A stretch of 64,000 nt of DNA from SVFI01 sp045643145 (GTDB taxonomy: Bacteria > Bacillota > Clostridia > Lachnospirales > Lachnospiraceae): the NCBI GenBank assembly GCA_045643145.1, contig JAZUKG010000203.1, positions 1 through 64,000 on the forward strand, given 5' to 3'. Position 1 is the stretch's first letter. Each line of letters begins with the position of its first letter. The position numbers and the translations under genes were made by a program. The notes under the pieces are model-generated. The model saw only the letters and a list, made by a program, of their open reading frames with translations, had not been told where the DNA came from and ran no database searches. Below are positions 42,377 to 49,027 of this stretch, piece after piece.

Positions 42377-42985
42377 CTATTCTATAGGGGTGAATTGACT
42401 TTCCAGCAGCTTGATATAAGCACAGTTTTCTTCATAATACTTATCTGCATCAATCTCTTCACCTCTAAACTGCTCGAGCAGAACACCATCTGCGATAAAC
42501 AGACACATCTTTAATACCTGAGAAGGATTAATGTCTTCTTTAAAGTTTGAAATATCTGCCTGTGCATAAACAGAAGCAAGGTATGCAGAATGTTCATCCA
42601 TACTTTCTCTGACGAGAGCTACTACCTCTTCTTCTTTTTCTCTGAATGCCTGTGTTACAAAGATGTTCATGTACGGATATCCACGCATGATTTCCCTTTG
42701 TGCTTCCATGATTTTACTCTGAAGCTTAAAGAAGTTTTCTTTTTCCCCTGTCAGAACGCGGGAATATTCCATACGAATATATTTTACGCTGTAATTGTAT
42801 ACAAACTCATATAAGCCCTGTTTGCTTCCAAAGTAATGAAACAATAATCCTTTTGAGATCTCAGCTTTTTTTACAATTTCATCTGTGCTGGCTTTTTTAT
42901 ATCCGTTTTCAGAAAAAATCTGTAAAGCAGCATTGATAAATCTATCCTGTTTTGATTTCTTTAATTCAAAAAATTTCTCGTTCAT
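42377..42985 (-). CDS. TetR-family transcriptional regulator
   Basis: TetR/AcrR regulator of 202 residues. The N-terminal helix-turn-helix is clear: RFINAALQIFSENGYKKASTDEIVKKAEISKGLLFHYFGSK-type sequence (about 15-60). The C-terminal ligand domain is unassigned. The start at 42985 follows AGGAGATAGT; an ATG six codons upstream is less favoured. It is transcribed divergently from the secreted-protein gene at 43111, and the two promoters share one -35 hexamer, so this regulator may control both. Confidence 0.92.
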   Translation of the reverse strand: MNEKFFELKKSKQDRFINAALQIFSENGYKKASTDEIVKKAEISKGLLFHYFGSKQGLYEFVYNYSVKYIRMEYSRVLTGEKENFFKLQSKIMEAQREIMRGYPYMNIFVTQAFREKEEEVVALVRESMDEHSAYLASVYAQADISNFKEDINPSQVLKMCLFIADGVLLEQFRGEEIDADKYYEENCAYIKLLESQFTPIE

Positions 42986-43031
42986 ACTATCTCCTGTTAG
43001 CACCGAGGCTTTTCACACTACATTTCTCTAT

Positions 43032-43083
43032 ATCCTACCATATTTCTTTTTTAGTTGCAAAGACACTTATTTTTTTTTATAAT
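43032..43083. promoter_or_regulatory. Divergent promoters sharing one palindromic -35
   Basis: The hexamer TTGCAA (43055-43060) reads the same on both strands. Rightward it pairs with -10 TATAAT (43078-43083) across 17 bp; leftward it pairs with -10 TAGGAT (43032-43037) across 17 bp. The two promoters cannot be bound by polymerase at once. Confidence 0.7.
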
Positions 43084-43110
43084 ATTTAGATAAAGGAGGA
43101 TACTATTTTT

Positions 43111-43743
43111 ATGGTTAATCGTAGTAAAAAAAGACCATTTCCTCTGTTTTTCCTATTATTTACTTTTTGTTTGATATTAGGCATTTCTACCGGTGCAAAC
43201 GCCCAGACCAAACCCGGTTTGGAAAAACGGTATGGTGCTTTTTTATCAGAAGGCAGTCACAGTTTTGTACAAAATGTAAATAATTTAGAAGATGGTGTAA
43301 TTATCGGATGCAAAACGAACGATACTAATATAGTAAAGGTAAGCCATCAATCCAATACCTGGTCATATCAGACCATTGGCGCAGGTAATGCCAAAGTAAC
43401 TGTAAAGGTCAAAAAAGGCAAGAAGGTTTACAAGCTGAATACCATTGTTCATGTAGACGGCAAAGCTCCGTTTCAAAAGATTAAACTGGATGGCTCAACA
43501 GTTGCCGGAACCGGCACCCGTGATTTATCAATCATCAGAGCCAAAGGTGCAAATCCTAAAATAGCCTGGAGACTTCGTCCGGGATACAAGCTGATACAGG
43601 CAGTCGGACAAAACACCGGAAAAACAGTTCTGAAAAACGGAAAGAAAATCAAATTAAGAAATGGTTTGAATTCTTATCTCCACTTCTATTTAGAGGATAA
43701 GCAGCATACCAAATATATGTATGTTTTAAAAGTGGTCTATTAA
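43111..43743 (+). CDS. Small secreted protein with Ig-like fold
   Basis: Protein of 210 residues with a signal peptide (about 1-33, FPLFFLLFTFCLILGISTGANA) and a basic, beta-rich body. The segment NLEDGVIIGCKTNDTNIVKV...GAGNAKVTVKVKKGKKVYKLNTIVHVDG resembles bacterial Ig-like (Big_2) modules. No catalytic motif, lipobox or sortase signal is visible, so it is probably released or wall-associated. The start follows AAAGGAGGATACTATTTTT (a long 11-nt spacing). It precedes a small membrane protein by 28 bp, so both may share one transcript. Function unknown. Confidence 0.7.
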   Translation: MVNRSKKRPFPLFFLLFTFCLILGISTGANAQTKPGLEKRYGAFLSEGSHSFVQNVNNLEDGVIIGCKTNDTNIVKVSHQSNTWSYQTIGAGNAKVTVKVKKGKKVYKLNTIVHVDGKAPFQKIKLDGSTVAGTGTRDLSIIRAKGANPKIAWRLRPGYKLIQAVGQNTGKTVLKNGKKIKLRNGLNSYLHFYLEDKQHTKYMYVLKVVY

Positions 43744-43771
43744 AATCAAAAACTCATAGGGGGACTTAGTT

Positions 43772-44230
43772 ATGGCAAAAAAATTTGGTAAATTATTATT
43801 AGCCGGCGTAGGAGTTGCAGCTATTTGTGCAGGTACTTTCTACTGCCTCAGAAAAATGGATGAAGATCGTTTTGATGATGACGATTTCGATGATGACTAT
43901 GATTTATTCGAGGATGAAGACTTTGAAGTAATCAACAAACAGCGTAATTACGTTTCATTAAATCCTCTTTCAGCAGAAAACAAAGCAAAAGTAGAAGAAG
44001 CTATGAAGGAAGCCAAAGAAAAAGTGGTTGAATTCAAGGCAAAGGCTGAAAAGAAAGCGGAAGAAATCAAAGAAGGCATCAAAGAAGAAGCTGAAGAAGT
44101 AAAAGAAACTGCAGAAGAAATCAAAGAAGAAGTAAAGGAAGAATTCCTGGATGATGAACCGTTTGATGAAGCAGATGAAAAATCAGTAGATGAAACAATC
44201 GAAGAATTCTTTGATGAAGAAGACGAATAA
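43772..44230 (+). CDS. Membrane-anchored acidic coiled-coil protein
   Basis: Protein of 152 residues: one N-terminal membrane helix (about 7-26), an Asp-rich stretch (DDDDFDDDYD region), a short NPLSAENKAKVEEAMKEAKE-type start, then a Glu/Lys coiled coil (about 75-130) and an acidic tail. This layout recalls YtxH-like proteins, but sequence similarity is not clear. The large acidic part probably lies in the cytoplasm. The start follows GGGGGACTTAGTT. Role unknown; the second gene of a probable pair with the secreted protein. Confidence 0.75.
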   Translation: MAKKFGKLLLAGVGVAAICAGTFYCLRKMDEDRFDDDDFDDDYDLFEDEDFEVINKQRNYVSLNPLSAENKAKVEEAMKEAKEKVVEFKAKAEKKAEEIKEGIKEEAEEVKETAEEIKEEVKEEFLDDEPFDEADEKSVDETIEEFFDEEDE

Positions 44231-44242
44231 AAGTGCTTATAA

Positions 44243-44279
44243 ATAAAAAGAAACAGCCTAATTGGCTGTTTCTTTTTAT
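44243..44279. terminator. Bidirectional terminator ending both flanking genes
   Basis: AAAAAGAAACAGCC-TAATT-GGCTGTTTCTTTTT, a 14-bp perfect stem with T-rich tails on each strand, between the acidic membrane protein and larC. The larC stop codon (44279-44281) abuts the stem. Confidence 0.92.
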
Positions 44280-45631
44280 TATACATCATTTCTCATAATT
44301 GTCTGTCTGACCTGAGACACGGAAAGATGATTCTCTTTGGCTATCTTTGCCATATCTTCAAATTCATACTTTTCTCTCACGATTCCATAGCCTTCAGAAA
44401 TCTTTTTTCTCACCGGGCCATATTCTGTCTCGACGGTTTCCATACGTCTATTAAGTCCATATCGCTTACAGGTATATTCTCTGACACCCAATGTAGTCGT
44501 ATGCTTTAGTATCAGTTCAATGAACTCCTTTTTTCTCCGGGAAGGACACATACAGGTGAACAATAATCCCGGTCTGTTCTTTTTCATATAGATATTGGTG
44601 GTATAAACATCCAGAGCGCCTTCTTCCATAAGCAAACTGCTGACATATCCGACATCCTCAGGTGTGATATCATCCAGATTGCATACAAGTTCTGAAATTT
44701 CATCCATAACCTGTACATCCTCTTCTCCTAAAACCACACGAACGCAGTTTGCAACAGGGAAATCCTTTTTACCCATACCATAACCAATCTTGTTTACACT
44801 CATCATCGGTTGTTTTTCAAAATCAGTGACAAAATGCTTTAAAAGTGCGGCTCCTGTCGGAGTACAAAGCTCTCCTTTTATCTCTCCGCTGTAGGTCGGG
44901 ACATTTTGCAAAATATGCATGGTTGCCGGTGCCGGAACCGGTAAGATTCCATGTGCACAGCGCACCATTCCGGAGCCTACATGAACCGGAGATGCTACGA
45001 TCTTCTCCGGATTTAATTCATGCATAAGCAGACATACACCTACCACATCTACGACCGCATCCAGGCTTCCGACTTCATGGAAATGAATCTGATCCACCGG
45101 CTTTCCGTGTGCCTTGCTTTCTGCATCTGCAATCAATCCATACACTGCTATCGCATCCTCTTTAACCTTTTGAGGAATATCCATTTTTTCAATCATATCC
45201 TGAATATCTGCCATAGAGGTATGGTGATGTCCGTGGCTGTGGTCATGATGATGTTCGTGATCATGGTCATGATTGTGGTTATGATCATGATGATGGTCAT
45301 GGTCGTGTTCATGATGATGCTCGTCATGGTCATGGTCGTGATGATGATCATGATGTTCGTCATGCTCATGGTGGTGGTCATGGCTGTGATTGTGGTCATG
45401 GCTGTGATTGTGGTCATGACTTTCCTCTTCCTCACCATAGATTTTAATCTCCATACCGGTACCCATGATACCGCATTTTTGCGCCTGATTGGCAGCTACA
45501 GTGACACCTTCAAGGCCCAGCTGATTCATTTTACAAAGAAAGGCTTCCCGGTTGTCACTCAATTCTAAAAGAGCAGCCATCAGCATATCTCCGGCAGCTC
45601 CCATATAACAATCTATAAATAATGTTTTCAT
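44279..45631 (-). CDS. larC: Nickel-pincer cofactor synthase LarC (nickel insertase) with His-rich insert
   Basis: LarC of 450 residues, which inserts nickel in a CTP-dependent step to finish the nickel-pincer nucleotide cofactor. The opening MKTLFIDCYMGAAGDM and the segments GSLDAVVDVVG, ELCTPTGAALLKHFV and NLDDITPEDVG are LarC-like. Between about residues 74 and 140 lies a histidine-rich insert with 39 His in 67 residues, probably a nickel store. The ATG at 45631 is chosen because it opens the family N-terminus; a TTG four codons upstream is close to the GGAGGA ribosome site and cannot be excluded. It is last in larE-larB-larC, ending at the terminator. Confidence 0.93.
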   Translation of the reverse strand: MKTLFIDCYMGAAGDMLMAALLELSDNREAFLCKMNQLGLEGVTVAANQAQKCGIMGTGMEIKIYGEEEESHDHNHSHDHNHSHDHHHEHDEHHDHHHDHDHDEHHHEHDHDHHHDHNHNHDHDHEHHHDHSHGHHHTSMADIQDMIEKMDIPQKVKEDAIAVYGLIADAESKAHGKPVDQIHFHEVGSLDAVVDVVGVCLLMHELNPEKIVASPVHVGSGMVRCAHGILPVPAPATMHILQNVPTYSGEIKGELCTPTGAALLKHFVTDFEKQPMMSVNKIGYGMGKKDFPVANCVRVVLGEEDVQVMDEISELVCNLDDITPEDVGYVSSLLMEEGALDVYTTNIYMKKNRPGLLFTCMCPSRRKKEFIELILKHTTTLGVREYTCKRYGLNRRMETVETEYGPVRKKISEGYGIVREKYEFEDMAKIAKENHLSVSQVRQTIMRNDV

Positions 45632-45649
45632 ATTGTGCGTCAATTCCTC

Positions 45650-46396
45650 CTATTTATGGTTAATCAGACTGGCTGTATATCCTGCACCAAATCCGTTGTC
45701 AATATTCACAACAGATACACCGCTTGCACAGCTGTTGAGCATGGATAAAAGTGCAGACAAACCACCAAAAGAGGCTCCGTATCCTACACTGGTCGGAACT
45801 GCAATCACCGGACAATCTGCCAGTCCTGCTATAACACTGGCAAGTGCACCTTCCATACCTGCTATCGCAATTATAACCTTTGCATCCATAATCTCATCTA
45901 TATGAGACAGCAATCTATGAAGTCCTGCGACACCCACATCATACAGTCGAACCACTTCATTTCCGAGCATTTCCGCGGTAAGAGCTGCTTCCTCTGCTAC
46001 CGGCATATCACTGGTACCGCCTGTCGCCACTACAATTTTACCCAGTCCGTTTGCTTCCGGCTTATCTCCTACAATTCCTATCCCGGACATTTCATCATAG
46101 GTAAAGACTAACCTTTCGCCAAGCTTTTGTGCCTTTTCCTTTGAAAGTCTGGTAATCAGAATTCTCTTTTCCTGATTCTTTTGCATAGACTCTACGATTT
46201 TTGCTATTTGCTCTTCGGTCTTCCCTGCACCGTAAATTACTTCGCAAACGCCCTGACGTATTCCTCTGTGATGATCGATTTTCGCAAATCCCAAATCCTC
46301 ATAAGGCTCTTTTTTTATATTCAGCAGAGCATCTTTTACAGATACCTCACCCTTTGCCACCTTATCAAGAAGACTTTCCAATTCAAACTGTTCCAT
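45650..46396 (-). CDS. larB: Nickel-pincer cofactor biosynthesis protein LarB
   Basis: LarB of 248 residues, which carboxylates and hydrolyses nicotinic acid adenine dinucleotide to give the dicarboxylate precursor of the cofactor. The C-terminal half resembles PurE-type AIR carboxylase (ATGGTSDMPVAEEAA, VGVAGLHRLL, GMEGALASVIAGLADCPVIAVPTSVGYG). Length is normal. It lies 18 bp before larC and 51 bp after larE, so the three are almost certainly one unit. Confidence 0.94.
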   Translation of the reverse strand: MEQFELESLLDKVAKGEVSVKDALLNIKKEPYEDLGFAKIDHHRGIRQGVCEVIYGAGKTEEQIAKIVESMQKNQEKRILITRLSKEKAQKLGERLVFTYDEMSGIGIVGDKPEANGLGKIVVATGGTSDMPVAEEAALTAEMLGNEVVRLYDVGVAGLHRLLSHIDEIMDAKVIIAIAGMEGALASVIAGLADCPVIAVPTSVGYGASFGGLSALLSMLNSCASGVSVVNIDNGFGAGYTASLINHK

Positions 46397-46447
46397 ATTA
46401 TTCCTCTGCTTATTATCACGATTATTTATACTCTTTTTTATACTACC

Positions 46448-47269
46448 CTATTTTTTATCCACGCCTTCATTCAGGCTTCCGCTTCGAAAGCCCTGCAAAT
46501 CCAGGGTAACATAGGAAAACCCAATTTCCTTTAATCTCTTTGTGACCTTCTCATAAAAACCATCCTTCATCAGCTTTTCAATTTCTGAAGGAAGGAGTTC
46601 TATTCTGGCCAGATTATGATGAGATCTGACTCGCAGCTGAGAAAAGCCCTGTTCAAACAAATAACTTTCAGCCTGCTCCACCATTTCCAGCTTTTCCAGT
46701 GTAATCTCCTCACCATACGGAATGCGTGAGGCCAGACAGGCTAGCGATGGCATATTCGCACTCTCCAATCCTCTTTTGGCAGAAAGCGAGCGAATCTGTG
46801 CCTTGGTCAGACCGGCCTGTTGCATCGGGCTCAAGATATTCAGTTCTCTAAGAGCCTTCATTCCAGGTCTGTAATCTGACAAATCATCATAATTTGAGCC
46901 TTCTATTACATATTCAAAGCCATGCTCCTGAGCTTCTCTGACAATCGCCTGAAAAAGCATCTTTTTACAATGATAGCATCTGTCCTTTGGATTTTCTCTA
47001 AACTCCTTTAGAGAAAGCGGATCTGCCTGGATGACCGATAACGGTATTTGCTTCTGTTTACAAAATGCTACCGCCTTATCCTTTTCGTCCTGCGCCATAC
47101 AGGCAGAACTGATACTGATTGCCAGCACTCGTCCCGGCAGTATTTCGTTAGCTATGTCTAACAAAAATGTAGAATCCACACCTGCCGAAAAAGCGACTGC
47201 CACCTTATTCAGTTCTTTCAATTTTTCAACTAATTTATCGTATGCTTCCAATTGTTTTTTCCTATTCAT
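46448..47269 (-). CDS. larE: ATP-dependent sacrificial sulfur transferase LarE
   Basis: PP-loop enzyme of 273 residues that activates the LarB product with ATP and donates sulfur, in the classic version from its own cysteine. The PP-loop SAGVDST is at residues 28-34, and Cys178 in ACLASRIPYG occupies the position of the sacrificial cysteine. A CYHC pair (Cys98/Cys101) is also present. Start at 47269 overlaps the end of the upstream esterase gene by 8 bp, an unusually tight link to carbohydrate genes. The upstream GGGTATGTGA is a weak ribosome site, which fits translational coupling. Confidence 0.93.
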   Translation of the reverse strand: MNRKKQLEAYDKLVEKLKELNKVAVAFSAGVDSTFLLDIANEILPGRVLAISISSACMAQDEKDKAVAFCKQKQIPLSVIQADPLSLKEFRENPKDRCYHCKKMLFQAIVREAQEHGFEYVIEGSNYDDLSDYRPGMKALRELNILSPMQQAGLTKAQIRSLSAKRGLESANMPSLACLASRIPYGEEITLEKLEMVEQAESYLFEQGFSQLRVRSHHNLARIELLPSEIEKLMKDGFYEKVTKRLKEIGFSYVTLDLQGFRSGSLNEGVDKK

Positions 47270-48962
47270 TCACATACCCAAAGCCCAGAATAGAGAACTG
47301 CTTTTGCTCATCTCCTGCTTTCATGGCAATTTCAACGGTATGTTTCTTTACTTCCTGTTCACGTAGTACAATTACTGCATTTGGATGTGTCCATCCGATA
47401 TCATGCGGATTGTAGCAAAGCATCTCTTTTCCGTCAACTTTTACCACCGCACTGCCTACTGCATTATCTGCAGAGTCCTTGGCCACCAGCATTAATATCC
47501 TGCAGTCAATCTCAAAACGCAGTGGTTCGTTTGATGCTCCGATATGCATCCAGTTATCCGGAAAGGTCGGAGTTGCCAGAGCGTCCTTGTCCAGCTCAAC
47601 ATTCTGAAGTTCTGTATCGGTATCGGTAAAGGAACCCTCCTCAACCCTGATATCCGGATTGGTATATTTTCGGTCAAAATATTTTACCTTTTCAAAATCA
47701 CCACTCATGGCAATTGGCGGATTCACTAAATCCTTTTTTTCTGCCATATCGGCTGCCTTTTCAAAATATCTTTTCAGGCAATCTGCCATGAGAGTATGTC
47801 CGATATTGGAAGGATGATACATATCATAAAAGAACTGTCTCTTGGTAACAACACGTCCTTTCTCTTTTTCCAGTGCAAACTGCCCTGTCACAGCGTCCAT
47901 GATACTGATCATCGGAACCTGGTATTTTTCTCCGATTGGAATCAGGCGATCCTGCAGATTCCAGTCAAAGGCAAATACGGAGAATAATAAAATGACTGCC
48001 GGCTGATTTTCACTGTTCCAAATCTTTCGCATCAATCCTTCATAGCATTCTCCCTTGGTTTCATCGCCCTCATCATTTACCGCGAATTCGATGATAACGA
48101 TATCCGGTGTTCTCTTTCCAAACTGAAGAACATCCTTTTCATAACGAACCACGCCAAGTTCTGAAGGTGTGCCCCCGATACCCGCCTTGATGAAATGGAT
48201 GTGATCCATGTTTTCACCGCCAAATAAGTCGGCGAAGGCTTCATAGCCCAGTCTGGCATAACAGTTATGGGCAATCGGAACCGCACCGGCTCCCTGTCTA
48301 ATAGAACCACCAATAAACGCTACTGTCACATCCTCGCCGTTTTTTGCTTTATTGATTGCTTTTAAAATTCTCTCATTGTTTCCCATGCTGACAATGGACT
48401 GATCCAGCAATGCGCTATATGCAGCAGAAGTTACATCTACCTGTTCATCCTCTTCCAGCTCCGGTACGTCATACTCATCCTTTACATAGACTGTTACCGT
48501 CACATCTGCGAGCTCTAATCCATCCGGGAATTCAATTTCAAACTGTCCGATGATATTATCATCCTCTGACCACTTTACTTCGTCAAACGGAATCATGACT
48601 TCGACTCCGTTGGCAGTTACATCACAGTACACATGAGAACCTGAATTGTATACATCCTGATGTCCGTACATAATCAGTCCAAACTGAAACTTTGCACTCG
48701 TATCTGCTGCCGTAATAGAAATACCCAGAGCAGTGACCATATCTTCAATGCCCTTTGCGGTCTCCAGATTCTTTAGAATGCGCTCATCTTTTACGCCTCC
48801 GGTAATCTGAGTCGCACTGATGATTCTGCCGTCATTCAGATAAATTTCCATGGTTCTTCTGCCACTGTTTCGAAGTACCGGCTGAATCTTTAAATCCTTG
48901 TATAATAAATATCCTTTTCCCTTTTTTGTCGGATCCTTTGGAGCCACAATACCTAAACTCAT
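47262..48962 (-). CDS. SGNH/GDSL-type esterase with N-terminal beta-sandwich
   Basis: Protein of 566 residues with an SGNH hydrolase core (about 230-410). The nucleophile block is VAFIGGSIRQG, the glycine block GIGGTPSELG, the asparagine block EFAVNDEGD and the late block DMYHPSNIGH with the catalytic Asp/His. A roughly 200-residue N-terminal region and a 140-residue C-terminal region resemble beta-sandwich or carbohydrate-binding modules. No signal peptide, so it acts inside the cell, probably removing acetyl or other acyl groups from imported oligosaccharides. Start at 48962 follows AAAGGAGAAAAGAAC. It lies 65 bp after the GH3 gene. Confidence 0.83.
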   Translation of the reverse strand: MSLGIVAPKDPTKKGKGYLLYKDLKIQPVLRNSGRRTMEIYLNDGRIISATQITGGVKDERILKNLETAKGIEDMVTALGISITAADTSAKFQFGLIMYGHQDVYNSGSHVYCDVTANGVEVMIPFDEVKWSEDDNIIGQFEIEFPDGLELADVTVTVYVKDEYDVPELEEDEQVDVTSAAYSALLDQSIVSMGNNERILKAINKAKNGEDVTVAFIGGSIRQGAGAVPIAHNCYARLGYEAFADLFGGENMDHIHFIKAGIGGTPSELGVVRYEKDVLQFGKRTPDIVIIEFAVNDEGDETKGECYEGLMRKIWNSENQPAVILLFSVFAFDWNLQDRLIPIGEKYQVPMISIMDAVTGQFALEKEKGRVVTKRQFFYDMYHPSNIGHTLMADCLKRYFEKAADMAEKKDLVNPPIAMSGDFEKVKYFDRKYTNPDIRVEEGSFTDTDTELQNVELDKDALATPTFPDNWMHIGASNEPLRFEIDCRILMLVAKDSADNAVGSAVVKVDGKEMLCYNPHDIGWTHPNAVIVLREQEVKKHTVEIAMKAGDEQKQFSILGFGYVNE

Positions 48963-48984
48963 GTTCTTTTCTCCTTTATTATTT

Positions 48985-49018
48985 CTTGTCAATCGTGACA
49001 AATCGTGACCTTGTCAAG
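48985..49018. repeat. Tandem and flanking repeats between GH3 and esterase genes
   Basis: Two adjacent 10-bp units AATCGTGACA and AATCGTGACC (48991-49010) are flanked on both sides by CTTGTCAA. The symmetry suggests a regulator site inside the operon. Confidence 0.55.
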
Positions 49019-49027
49019 CCCTTATTC

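Noticed and set aside
44327..44509. Short open frames opposite larC and elsewhere on the reverse strands
   Set aside because: They lack ribosome sites and recognisable sequence, and lie wholly inside well-supported genes on the other strand.
45220..45420. Repetitive DNA that could look like a CRISPR array or microsatellite
   Set aside because: There are no regular repeats with unique spacers of fixed length, and the frame encodes the His-rich insert of LarC. Only slippage of coding repeats is supported.
45020..45568. Methionine- and valine-rich open frame opposite the larC histidine tract
   Set aside because: CAT/CAC histidine codons read ATG/GTG on the other strand, which gives an artificial hydrophobic frame with no ribosome site.
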